DNA of 64,000 nt from Trichomonas vaginalis G3 (taxonomy: Eukaryota > Parabasalia > Trichomonadida > Trichomonadidae), in the NCBI RefSeq assembly GCF_026262505.1, contig NC_067208.1:9495962-9559961 (forward strand). Direction: 5' to 3'. Numbering within the stretch: the stretch's first letter is position 1; the number at the start of each line of letters is the position of its first letter. The notes under the pieces were generated by a model. That model was not told the origin of the DNA. It ran no database searches and saw nothing but the letters and a program-made list of their open reading frames with translations. Shown piece by piece: positions 43,018 to 51,956 of the stretch. The position numbers were made by a program, and so were the translations under genes.

Positions 43018-43418
43018 TGTATGAAATGAACAATATACTCGACAAGGGTTTGAATGTAAAGCTAACGAATGAAAATATTGTTGAATTCACTGAGACAGGT
43101 GCTGTGTATAAAGATGTAGAACTACTGAACAAAAGAGCTAAGGGAAGAAGCAGGAACATGAACAAAGGGTGGAAGCCTATAAAAATTTATGTCAATGATG
43201 GCTCAGGAGGTTCAAACATAAAGTATGCAGAAAGTTATAGAGTTTATGCTCTCAAAGGTGAAAAGCCTTCATTTAAGAACAGCTATTCTAACGCATATCC
43301 TCAAAAGCTAACGGATGGGGAAGTGGATGATATGAATGACAGCAAAAATATTAACAGAAATGGCGACAGAGATGCATGGAATTTGTTTACCATCAGTCAA
43401 TTGAAGGTTAAACTTTAA
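43018..43418 (+). CDS. Unrecognised Polinton B protein
   Basis: About 133 codons. The frame is open from 42,900, but the first part lies over the opposite gene; the ATG near 43,021 (MYEMNNILDKGLNVKLTNEN) follows a TTTTATATGT leader and is preferred. The product is basic, Asn/Lys/Ser-rich, with KRAKGRSRNMNKGWKPIKIY and a Gly-Ser loop, then KNINRNGDRDAWNLF near the end. It could be DNA-binding from composition. Convergent with the ATPase gene with the two stop codons sharing TTAA (43,415-43,418). Confidence 0.5.
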
Positions 43419-44302
43419 AACAATGTTGGTCGTTCCCATGGAATATTTTTGACTTTAATGGTATTAGTCATGATATGAATCTCAAGGTATGAACGAGGAG
43501 AGATGAGAGACTTATATGCTTCCCAAATTTCTTCAAAAGGTAATGTTATACCTGACTGTTTCCAAATGAGTTCAATATCATAACGTGAGAAACCTTGAAA
43601 GATAACGAAGTCAGTTATGAGACGTTTTATGTTTAAAGCAAGAAAACGCCATGTTTGCATAAGTATTGCTACAGTTAAATGGTAATGTCTGACTTTAGTA
43701 ATGATGTTAGCTAATGGTGAGTCAGGCTTTGACACTAAACCTTTTCCGGCGAAGTCGTCACAAACGAGCAGAGTGTTTGAAGGATACTTTTTGAAGGGGT
43801 ATTTTGAAAGTTTTGATAGAATGTAGTTTGTCAGTCGTTTCATATCGTAAACTCCTGAGTATTGACGTAAGTGGTGTTTGTCAATAATTCTTTCCATCTC
43901 TTCTGAAGTCTTTTGCATTCCTGACTGTATAAATTCAACAATGGCATAATATTTCCTCTTACGTCGAATGTAACGTTGAAGAAATTCAATGAGTTCACTG
44001 TCTGAAACTTTAACGACAGAGGCTTGAACTTTTGACATAAATGTTTTCGCTGTTGAATCCATAGAGTCTGAAGTTGCTGATATAATGATTTGGTCATAGT
44101 AAGAGTCGTTTCCTAAACGCTCTGTTATGAGTATATGACGAATGAGGTTAAATGTCTTACCTGAACCCATCTTTCCACAATAGAAATAAACACCATTTGA
44201 ACAGAACTCATAGTCCTTACTGAAAGGAAGAATGAGAGAAGAGTTAAGTTTGTCTGTAGTTTCATTCATGTCTTCATCTACGTCATGTATTAAATGCTTC
44301 AT
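43415..44302 (-). CDS. A32-like genome-packaging ATPase
   Basis: 295 codons, whole. Walker A at residues 43-50 (GKMGSGKT) after a short strand (GVYFYC), Walker B at about 177-184 (TLLVCDDF), then AILMQTWRFLALNIKRLITD with the polar Gln of the sensor region. FtsK/HerA-superfamily enzymes of this A32 type drive DNA into the capsid in Polintons, virophages and large DNA viruses. Length is normal for the family. Divergent from the gene at 44,319 with 16 bases between starts that include CTTCATTAAAA. Confidence 0.85.
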   Translation of the reverse strand: MKHLIHDVDEDMNETTDKLNSSLILPFSKDYEFCSNGVYFYCGKMGSGKTFNLIRHILITERLGNDSYYDQIIISATSDSMDSTAKTFMSKVQASVVKVSDSELIEFLQRYIRRKRKYYAIVEFIQSGMQKTSEEMERIIDKHHLRQYSGVYDMKRLTNYILSKLSKYPFKKYPSNTLLVCDDFAGKGLVSKPDSPLANIITKVRHYHLTVAILMQTWRFLALNIKRLITDFVIFQGFSRYDIELIWKQSGITLPFEEIWEAYKSLISPRSYLEIHIMTNTIKVKNIPWERPTLF

Positions 44303-44318
44303 TTTATCTTCATTAAAA

Positions 44319-45200
44319 ATGCAAGTCAGAAATATTCAGAACATAGCACCGAGTCTAACTGACAAGAGTATAAAGATATACTATGAACACGTTATGATGA
44401 AACCTACCAAAATTCAAGAAAGTCAGTATACTTATGAATATCCAAGACACTGGGTAGAGTATGTAGGAGGTGAGAAAGCTATTGAAATAAGACAAGTTAG
44501 AAGTATTCCAGCAGGAAGGACAATATTATTGAAGAACTTTAATGTTTTAAGATATAATGATGAAACAAAGAAGCAAGATAGTTTCCCTGTTGCTGTGTAT
44601 GTGAACTTAGATACAGGAGATGACATGAAAGTTTTTAACACAAAGCTTCAAATGGTAGTGAGAGAACAACTGACTGCGGAAGGACATCCATTACCTTCAG
44701 AAGTTACCATAGCATATAATTTTGAAACAAACTCAATAGATTTTAAAGTCATCTCTGCAAAGAAGTCAGGATTTACATTTAATGAAGCAGATGTATATTC
44801 GAATGAAAACTTCAAAGCTATTGCATGGTTAGATAATGACGATTGCTTTAAGAAAATATTTAAATACAGTGACTCAACGATGTCAATAGATGACCTTCGT
44901 GGAATGTTACCATCGACGTTTACAGTTGAAGGTTCAGCAGGATTGCTTACAAGATTGTCAATTGGTGGCGTTTGGTCTCGTGAGAACATTGTTATAAAAT
45001 CCAGTATAAGTGAATTTGCTGAAGAATCTATATTATGTCTTTCAAACTATATGTATTCGCCGCCAAAGCATTATAGTATAACAAACTTTGTCAGTAAGTT
45101 TAACATAAGACTTGTCGAACCTTCTTCAATGAAAGATGTTGTGCTACCTAAAGATGGAAAGGATGGACTCATTATTGAGATGATTTTAATTGCATATTAA
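44319..45200 (+). CDS. Large beta-rich Polinton B protein, possible jelly-roll capsid protein
   Basis: 294 codons, whole, from ATG 44,319 (MQVRNIQNIAPSLTDKSIKI); an upstream in-frame start would lie over the ATPase gene. Beta-rich with Tyr/Phe pairs, a central VTIAYNFETNSIDFKVISAK, and an ending with FNIRLVEPSS, VVLPKDGKDGLIIEMILIAY. This last part resembles in layout the 'LVD...PV.L..P..L..E' ending of the minor capsid proteins, so a jelly-roll virion protein is inferred. No classical major capsid gene is otherwise seen in this element's visible part. Its stop TAA is followed immediately by the ATG of the next gene. Confidence 0.45.
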   Translation: MQVRNIQNIAPSLTDKSIKIYYEHVMMKPTKIQESQYTYEYPRHWVEYVGGEKAIEIRQVRSIPAGRTILLKNFNVLRYNDETKKQDSFPVAVYVNLDTGDDMKVFNTKLQMVVREQLTAEGHPLPSEVTIAYNFETNSIDFKVISAKKSGFTFNEADVYSNENFKAIAWLDNDDCFKKIFKYSDSTMSIDDLRGMLPSTFTVEGSAGLLTRLSIGGVWSRENIVIKSSISEFAEESILCLSNYMYSPPKHYSITNFVSKFNIRLVEPSSMKDVVLPKDGKDGLIIEMILIAY

Positions 45201-45425
45201 ATGAGCTTGTTCTTGAAGGTCATTCATGATGAAATAACTGTTGTAGAAGATGTTAGCAATTGTTCAGACATTTTGAAGCGTATAGATGATATAAGAAAGA
45301 AGTTAGATAGACCGCAAAGCGGTGAGGGCGAAGCCCGTGAGAACGCTTATGTTTCATTGACTTTCTCCAGTAACGAGAACTTTTATGAGATAATATTGAA
45401 GAGAGATGATTTTAATATGGGGTAA
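45201..45425 (+). CDS. Small Polinton B protein with GC-rich mini-hairpin insert
   Basis: 74 codons (MSLFLKVIHDEITVVEDVSN). Strand, helix (CSDILKRIDDIRKKLDR), loop PQSGEGEAREN, then strands. The loop is coded by CCGC-AAA-GCGG (45,312-45,322) and GGGC-GAA-GCCC (45,326-45,336), two tiny perfect hairpins that keep the frame open. The gene abuts both neighbours with no spacing (TAA-ATG on each side). Unrecognised; its position between virion-type genes suggests a small structural protein. Confidence 0.5.
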   Translation: MSLFLKVIHDEITVVEDVSNCSDILKRIDDIRKKLDRPQSGEGEARENAYVSLTFSSNENFYEIILKRDDFNMG

Positions 45426-45953
45426 ATGGTAGCTTGGGCAGCTTTAGGCGCAATGGGAACAAAAGCATTAGCATTTGGAGCAAAAGCACTTGGAGCTTAT
45501 GACGCAGTAAATAAAATGAGTGGAGGAAGGGTTTCGAAGACATTAGATGCAAATAAAGGAAAGATTGGAGGCTGGGTTGCAAAGAAGTTAAGATTAAATA
45601 AAATAGGGCTCATAAATAAAGCATCCAATTTGGTTGCGGCTGAGTCAGAAAATGCTTTAGGAAAGGACGATGAGTTTGCAAAACACGCAAAAGACTTTAA
45701 TGACCAGATGAAAGGTGAAACAATGCATTTAAATAGAGTCGATGGAACTAAAGAAAATGTTTCTTCTCCACCAGTAGTTTATCCATACGGACCTTATGGA
45801 ATGTATGGAAACCCTTACGAAAGACCATTTGACCCATTGACTGGTGGAAGTAACTGGTATCATTACGGCCGAAGAAGAAAGACAGTCAAGTTGGAGACAG
45901 ACGTGAAGAAAGCAACTAAAAAGAAACCAAGGAAGAGAGTTATAAAGCAATGA
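45426..45953 (+). CDS. Hydrophobic-N, basic-C virion-type protein
   Basis: 175 codons (MVAWAALGAMGTKALAFGAK). Ala/Gly-rich amphipathic or membrane-active start to about residue 35; Lys-rich helical region; Pro/Tyr-rich linker (PPVVYPYGPYGMYGNPYERP, about 118-137); strongly basic end (YGRRRKTVK, then KKATKKKPRKRVIKQ) fit for binding DNA or nuclear import. The arrangement recalls adenovirus membrane-lytic or core proteins in general design, but sequence kinship is not claimed. Ends 10 bases before the iteron-palindrome module. Confidence 0.5.
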   Translation: MVAWAALGAMGTKALAFGAKALGAYDAVNKMSGGRVSKTLDANKGKIGGWVAKKLRLNKIGLINKASNLVAAESENALGKDDEFAKHAKDFNDQMKGETMHLNRVDGTKENVSSPPVVYPYGPYGMYGNPYERPFDPLTGGSNWYHYGRRRKTVKLETDVKKATKKKPRKRVIKQ

Positions 45954-45962
45954 ATTCAACAG

Positions 45963-46008
45963 GGTGAAAAAAGAGGTGAAAAAAGAGGTGAGATCTCACC
46001 ACTTCACC
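45963..46008 (+). promoter_or_regulatory. Iteron-palindrome module of Polinton B
   Basis: GGTGAAAAAAGA, GGTGAAAAAAGA, palindrome GGTGAGATCTCACC, ACT, TCACC, then TAAATTTAAAT. It is 46 bases long, with the same 12, 12, 14, 3, 5 spacing as the cleanest Polinton A copy (2,179-2,224), but the repeated word is GGTGA rather than GGGTA. It starts 10 bases after one gene and ends 84 bases before the next. Confidence 0.7.
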
Positions 46009-46091
46009 TAAATTTAAATGGATGTTTTCATACGTGTGAGAGTGGTGATATCATTAATTTTTAAGTTTATTTTTTATTTTATTTTATATAA

Positions 46092-46412
46092 ATGACGAAA
46101 ACTATTGAGATAACAAACTACAACGGTCATGAGTTCAAGAATTTGTTCTTCGTTCCTCGTGAAAATACATTCTATCAGATACGAGGGAGAAAGGGTAAAG
46201 TTAGTTTGAGCGTTTATGAAGGAATGAAGAATGGAAAGTTTATACAAGCATACGATACAAACGGTAAACGTGTTTCATTAGCTTTGTCAAAACTTACTAA
46301 CATTCATTTTGACAGTGATTTTGACCTATATGAAGAAGAAAGTGAGTCAGAAGATTATGAGCTGTTATGTGAAGCACAGCAATGGGAGGAGTTGCAATAC
46401 TTTTGTAAGTGA
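46092..46412 (+). CDS. Small Polinton B protein, last gene of the element
   Basis: 106 codons, whole (MTKTIEITNYNGHEFKNLFF). Beta-rich first 75 residues with a basic turn (QIRGRKGKVSLSVYEGMKNG), then an acidic tail (DLYEEESESEDYELL). No family recognised. It follows the iteron module and a TTTATTTTTTATTTTATTTT leader. It may be a regulator or accessory gene of the element. Confidence 0.5.
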   Translation: MTKTIEITNYNGHEFKNLFFVPRENTFYQIRGRKGKVSLSVYEGMKNGKFIQAYDTNGKRVSLALSKLTNIHFDSDFDLYEEESESEDYELLCEAQQWEELQYFCK

Positions 46413-46897
46413 GAACGTTTATTTTTACATTAATGAAGTCGTTTGTGGTTGGCGGTTTGTAAATATTTAAGGTTAAGTTAGTGTTGTCGTTTGTGTTGTA
46501 AAATATACGTTAATGGTTTTGTAAAGTGTCAAAACCGCTAAGTTGTGTAGGAGGCGCGCAGTGCCACAGTACACGACTTAGGTATACTAACTATAATATT
46601 GAACTCTTTATTGAAATATCAGTTTGTTAATACTTAGATGCCTTACAAAGAAAACCTATTTCGAAATTAAGAGCCATGTTCCCGATATTATTGCATTACT
46701 ATATCAGTACTAATTATTTAAATTCACTGTAACAAATACGAACTCTTTGGAAATTAAATTGAGAAATCAAGCCGCATCATCTTTTGAATATAAAGTTTTT
46801 CATATTTCAATTGATATTAAACAATTGATGAATGCTTTCGTTAATAATGGTCTTTAATTACAATTTTTTGATTATATAAATTCATAAATCATGAATA
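46413..46897. other. Intergenic DNA containing the probable right end of Polinton B
   Basis: Contains a short GC-rich patch (GGAGGCGCGCAGTGCCACAG, about 46,550-46,570) and AAAGTGTCAAAACCGC. Composition changes to host-like AT-rich DNA after about 46,580. No terminal repeat partner is visible within the window, so the end is only approximate. Confidence 0.4.
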
Positions 46898-47863
46898 TTA
46901 ACGCCTTCGTCTAAAGGAAAATTGATGATATAAATCAAAAGCAGATTTCATAGGCTTTTTATCTAAAATAGGAAACTCTGTTTCACACAGATATGATGAA
47001 AAGTGAGAAAGATGATGAATAGAAGATATATTTTGAACATTAATTGTTGTAACTGATCCTTTTGTTTTACCTATTCTGTCACAGAAAGAATCTTTAACTG
47101 TAATTGAACCAGAATAATCTTGATAAAATTCTACTCCTGATTCTGTGTTTCCAAGAAATGAACAGTTTTCAATAAGAACAGTTGATCCATCTGCATAGAA
47201 TGTTCCATAATCAGATTCTTTGTGTTCATTATTCAAAACATTACAAAAATTAAAATTATAATTACCATAATCTAATTCTAAAATTAAATAATATGATGTT
47301 GTGTTACAAAATGATGAATATGTTACATTACTTAGACTTGTTGGTTGATTTAGAAGTATTCCTGAGCCAGAGGCTGCTTCACAGAAACTTGTGTTGATTG
47401 ATTTAACTTCAATATTTCCATAAAATAGATAATTTGTAAAAGATTTTTCTAAATTTCCGCATTCATAAAAAGAACTTTCATAAAGATAATTTTTATTATT
47501 TGAATTATAAACTAATTTAACATATGAATGATGTCCTTCTTGAGAGTTTGTTTTTGATTTGTAGCCACATGTTCGGTATTGGACAATGGAACTATCACAG
47601 TTAAAGTAGATAGATCCACCATCTGTATTACTGCTGCAATTAGTAAATGAACAATATGAGTTAAGAAATTTATTGTTTGTATTCGTAAAATAAATGGCAC
47701 TATTGGTCGTAATGGTGATGAATATACAGTTATATAAGAAGCATTCATTATTTGTTGATCTTGCTGTAACATTTGTACCTTGAATTGGTTCTGAATTAGG
47801 TGATGTATTGTAAAAGAGTTCCCAAACATCATCAGGTGATTGATCAAAGTGTAAATTATTCAT
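46898..47863 (-). CDS. Pmp-like right-handed beta-helix surface protein, copy 2
   Basis: Host gene, 321 codons from ATG 47,861-47,863 (MNNLHFDQSPDDVWELFYNT); an ATG further up is open, but the paralogue at 12,053 starts at this Met. Repeated beta-helix turns throughout (FTNCSSNTDGGSIYFNCDSS; IENCSFLGNTESGVEFY), with regularly spaced Cys and Asn. Such proteins in T. vaginalis are cell-surface adhesion candidates. Unlike copy 1 it ends LYHQFSFRRRR without the membrane helix, so the C-terminus is probably altered and the product, if made, would not be anchored. No signal peptide is obvious. Confidence 0.7.
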   Translation of the reverse strand: MNNLHFDQSPDDVWELFYNTSPNSEPIQGTNVTARSTNNECFLYNCIFITITTNSAIYFTNTNNKFLNSYCSFTNCSSNTDGGSIYFNCDSSIVQYRTCGYKSKTNSQEGHHSYVKLVYNSNNKNYLYESSFYECGNLEKSFTNYLFYGNIEVKSINTSFCEAASGSGILLNQPTSLSNVTYSSFCNTTSYYLILELDYGNYNFNFCNVLNNEHKESDYGTFYADGSTVLIENCSFLGNTESGVEFYQDYSGSITVKDSFCDRIGKTKGSVTTINVQNISSIHHLSHFSSYLCETEFPILDKKPMKSAFDLYHQFSFRRRR

Positions 47864-47930
47864 AGTTGATGTGTGTTTTGATACTGTTATCTGAAAATCG
47901 TGATTGAATTTCATTGTTTTCATCAAAAAA

Positions 47931-47987
47931 ATGAATCGGCATTATTTGACATTTCAATGATGTAAATGTCAAATAATGCCGATTCAT
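47931..47987. promoter_or_regulatory. Perfect 24-bp inverted repeat upstream of beta-helix gene 2
   Basis: ATGAATCGGCATTATTTGAC plus ATTT, a 9-base loop, then the exact reverse complement. It stands 68-124 bases before the ATG, the same place as the less perfect copy at 11,928-11,983 before gene 1. Confidence 0.8.
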
Positions 47988-49552
47988 TTGAATCTTATAT
48001 TCAAGTTATGAAATTGCGATTCTTTTAGCTGTCATCAGCATTTTAACAGCTAGTGCATGGAAACAATGATGTAAATCATTCTAATCTTATATAAAAACAT
48101 CGATTTTGCTGATTAAATTTTTGGATTTCGTAATAAAATGATCAATATTGTAAATAATTAAAGCTATTGTACTTACACATGATTTGTATATTATAAAATG
48201 TATGAAATATCGACTTAATTCGCTTGAAAATTTGAAATAGGGAGAATTTTATATAAAACGCCTAATATCTAACAATTATTACATTAAATGAATACTTAAA
48301 TTTGAGTAATCGATGATTTATATGAATTCTCTGGTCTGAATAAAGAATATCGAAAATTAGTTTGATTTTGGGGTTGTTTTGATAGTATTGTCAAATGTAA
48401 TGATGTAAAAACATGAATTTATTAGTAAATACATGCTCGTGTTTGAGTAAAAATAGATATTTGTTGTTGTGAAATAAGTATTTGATTTCTTGTAAATCTT
48501 GAATGAAAACAATAAGTTCGTATCAATGGGAAAATCGAATATGTAGCTATTTAATTTGTATCAAAAGAATTTTTTAATGAGAATTTAAATTTCGAAGAAA
48601 TTTGTTATGTATCGTTGAGTTTTGTAATTAAAACTGATATGTTAATGATGTGATTTGCTTTTTTAAAACATTTATTAGTCTTGATGAAATAATTTTTCTT
48701 TTAGTTAAACATTTCTTCTGAGTTTGCTAATAAAGACGGAGTCCTTTGTGAATGTGACATAGGCGCCCGAGAACCGTATGCACAAAAACTCTTATTGGGT
48801 GTCTTGTCTTTAGATATTCTTTCAAAAATATGCCAAATTTGATTGATGATTTCTAAAAAAGTAATCTAATCATCTGATGCCATTAATTGTATTTAGAAAA
48901 AAAATTCGTTCTTTTAATTTTTTAAGAGTATCACAGCAGATGATTAACTTTCCTTGATTTACGATACAACTAATTCACCAAATGCAGAAGTGCAATCGAA
49001 TACAAACAATCGAATCTCCTAATTGATGAATCAAATAGTCCATTTTTCATTGAATTATTTAATCAAATCGTCTCTAATCATAGCAATCCTCCAAAATCAA
49101 TCAGTAGTACACATGTTATCTTTGATCAATTCTTACGTTATAAAGAGAAGAGCACATTTATATGATCTCAAGTATATTTTTGATTTTTTTTTACAAATCT
49201 TGTCAATAAGACATTTGAAGTTGTTACCGATACAGTTACATAATTTTGAGATACAAATTCACCGCGCAATATTATTTTATTAAACTAAAACAGAGATAAT
49301 TTTCTAAAAATTTAAATCATACATTGATCAGTACCTTGTAGAAGATACACATATTGATTTCAAATTCGTATGCATTGAAATGTTCGACGACATTTACACT
49401 GTTCGTTTTGAACCTATAATTATTCCATTTATAGTTGAAATGACAAAAATTTACCACATCAAGATAAGCGATGATACAATCGAATTGATCTCACATTTCA
49501 GCATGATACAAATATCAATAATATGTAAACTAAGAAAACATTATTGATATAC
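47988..49552. other. AT-rich intergenic DNA, no gene seen
   Basis: Apart from the 5' flank shared with beta-helix gene 1 (to about 48,110), no repeat or credible gene. A less AT-rich patch at 48,735-48,815 (GACATAGGCGCCCGAGAACC) is unexplained. Confidence 0.5.
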
Positions 49553-49556
49553 TTAA

Positions 49557-50597
49557 GGGTGCACCCGTATGTACGTTTATTTGAGAGGAGGAGGATTACC
49601 CTCTCAATTTTGAGGGATTCGTTAGTTTATTTTCTCGATGAATATGCAATAAAATTTGATTTTTACCTTATCAATATACTTCATATAATATACACATGTT
49701 CATGTAAAAACTTTTTTCCAAAATCCTCAGGAATTAAGGGATTTTTGAATTTTAAGAATTTTTTTCGAATTTTTTCGAAAAAAAATATTTTCAGAACAGC
49801 CTTAACGGCTAAGATTTAGGAACAATGTTAAGTATCAAAAAGAAAGGAGGTCTGATATAGACAACATATATCGTTGAAGGTTGAAAAAATCTCTAATATT
49901 TGAGCCCAAAATTTCAAATTTTAATTTTTTGAAAAAAGAGGCCACCCGTATGTACGTTTATTTGAGAGGAGGAGGATTATATTTTTGAAAGGGTGAAACA
50001 TTATGAATATGTTAATTATATAATAATATGTATTATTATAAAAAAGAAAAAATAAAGCACGTTAAAATTTTTCTTTCTTGATTTTTTACAAAATCTACTT
50101 AGAATTATGCAAAATATGACTAAATAATTATAAATTTCAAGTTAAATTTTAATTTTGATAAATAATTTAAATTTCAAAATATCAAGTTCAGTTCGACTAT
50201 GTATGTAGTAATTCCTCAATAAAGTGCCAAAACCCTATTAAAATATATGAACATTTTCAACATTTTAATGTTTTTATTTAAAAATTTGTTGGAATATGAG
50301 CTTCAAACAATTATTATGTAAATAAAAATAATTAAATATATGTATTTATTCGTATTACAACCGTAGTAAGTCGATTCTTCCTTTCTTCTACTGAGTTTTG
50401 AATTTGATTTCGAATTGTAAAGAGATTCAAAGGGAAAATACTAGCGGATAAAAACTACCTCCATGAAAGGGTCATAATGGAGTCAAGTTGTATTTTTTGA
50501 TATTTTTTTGCTTTTCGAGCCTAAATAGGTAGCCAAGATAATGCCTAAAAATAAGGTTCTAAATTCTGAAGTTTACATGATCCTCTCGTGTGCACCC
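49557..50597. mobile_element. TTAA-flanked 1.04-kb non-autonomous element
   Basis: The left end TTAA-GGGTGCACCCGTATG at 49,553 and the right end (reverse complement TTTAAGGGTGCACACGAGAG) at 50,601 share the terminal inverted repeat GGGTGCAC, flanked by TTAA on both sides as in piggyBac-type insertions. Inside, a 37-bp direct repeat (CACCCGTATGTACGTTTATT and following bases) occurs at 49,562-49,598 and 49,943-49,979. No transposase gene. Confidence 0.6.
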
Positions 50598-50601
50598 TTA
50601 A

Positions 50602-51185
50602 ACATATTACAAAATATCATCGGAATAACAATAGTTTTTTTTGTCAAAGTTTTCTTCTTTTTGTTTCAACAAACTTCTATTATAATATTGAATCTTTATT
50701 CAACTTATCAGTCGATTTACACTTAGAGTTATTACAATCGAATTCGACGATTCAGAAGAATATCATAAATTTGCTTTTGTTTGAACTTTTCATCATGTCT
50801 ATAGGAAGTAGAGAAAAATTGCAAATGTAAATACATGCAAACATATATCAGAATTATTTACTAAATAGACTTTTACATTTCTCTTTTCTTAATTTGAAAA
50901 TATTCGAAAAATACTTATTTTTTCAATTTCGAATAATAAATAAGGAAAGATCATATTCAAGATAGGAAAATTTTCTGTTCATAAGATAGTTGCCTTCATT
51001 TTGACTCAATAATGAATTATATTTTCATAACAAGTACATGCAAATTATATATCGAATATCAACAACTGTATTACAAACTCTTGTATTTCTCTTCCATTAA
51101 TTGCTAATGCATTATCAAGTCTACATCTAACATCATATAAATATATATATAAATACTTATTTGCAGTTTTGTTCTATATAATATA
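50602..51185. other. AT-rich intergenic DNA, no gene seen
   Basis: Short open frames without protein character; no repeats recognised. Confidence 0.5.
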
Positions 51186-51275
51186 TAGGGTTGTACAAAC
51201 TGGCACAATTTTGCGGGCCGCCTGCCAGGAGCTGGCACGCGGCCAAAATCAAAAAAGTGGCCAAAATCGGGCCTC

Positions 51276-51324
51276 GTGGCGTGGAAAGGGTGGAGCCCGA
51301 AGGGCGACATCCTTTCCACGCCAC
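51276..51324. other. Strong GC-rich hairpin in the element's left end
   Basis: GTGGCGTGGAAAGG (51,276-51,289) is exactly mirrored by CCTTTCCACGCCAC (51,311-51,324), and the loop holds a second small hairpin GCCC-GAA-GGGC (51,295-51,305). It may be the mark of an inserted small palindromic unit or a structured terminal signal. Confidence 0.8.
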
Positions 51325-51363
51325 TCGGCCTATGACCACAATTATATAATATGCTCATTATTA

Positions 51364-51443
51364 TTTTTTCTTCTTTTCTCTTCTTTTTTTTTTTCTTTTT
51401 CTCTTTTCTTTCTTCTTTTTCCCTTTTCCCTTCCTTTTTTTCT
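51364..51443. repeat. 80-base pure pyrimidine tract
   Basis: Only C and T for 80 bases (TTTCTTCTTTTCTC type), inside the TA-flanked element. Such tracts can form triplex DNA. Confidence 0.9.
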
Positions 51444-51956
51444 AGTTTTGGAAAGGAAAAAGTAAAAAATTTAATAATTAATTTTATTACTATGAAAAAT
51501 ATACTTTTTAGCTTATATTGTAAGCTGTGAGAGTTTTAAGTGATGGAAGATATAAATCAAATTTGAAATTCAACAAATCTTGTTATGATTAAGTTGAATA
51601 TTGTACTCTAATTAAGAGTTTTCAATTATGAACTCAGGTATTATATAATAAAAGTATAACTCAAGATAATAAAGAGGTTTTTAAAATGTAGATCTGAAAA
51701 TCAAACTACCATGTTTGATATGATTAAGTTGAATAATGTTATTTTATTAAATGGTTCAAATCTGTGAAATCGGCAATTACAAATTAAAGGCGTAGTTCAA
51801 AAAATTAAAGAGATTTTAAAAATTTAATATCAGAATTAAACTAAAAAAGGATTTAGTTATTTCAGTAATTATCAGAAAAGGTTAAAAAGATAGGGTAAGT
51901 AATGAGACTTGAGTGAGATGTGAGAAATCATATGTAAATAATTAGATATCTGATGA

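Larger units (their letters stand above)
38083..46560. mobile_element. Polinton/Maverick element B (partial, visible part looks whole)
   Basis: Compact block of at least eleven genes on both strands: probable integrase end, gp10-like and collagen-like fibre proteins, penton-like protein, CCG protein, packaging ATPase, jelly-roll-like protein and small basic virion-type genes. Visible genes other than the one at the gap are open over their full length, so no breaks are apparent and the insertion looks young. Polymerase B, protease and most of the integrase are not in view and may lie beyond the gap. Genes abut or overlap by a few bases, unlike host DNA here. The right end is placed only roughly, at the change of composition after 46,412. 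Confidence 0.8.

Noticed and set aside
51104-51465. Open frames of 60-98 codons on both strands
   Set aside because: They run through the terminal hairpin and pyrimidine tract of the TA-flanked element and have no protein character.
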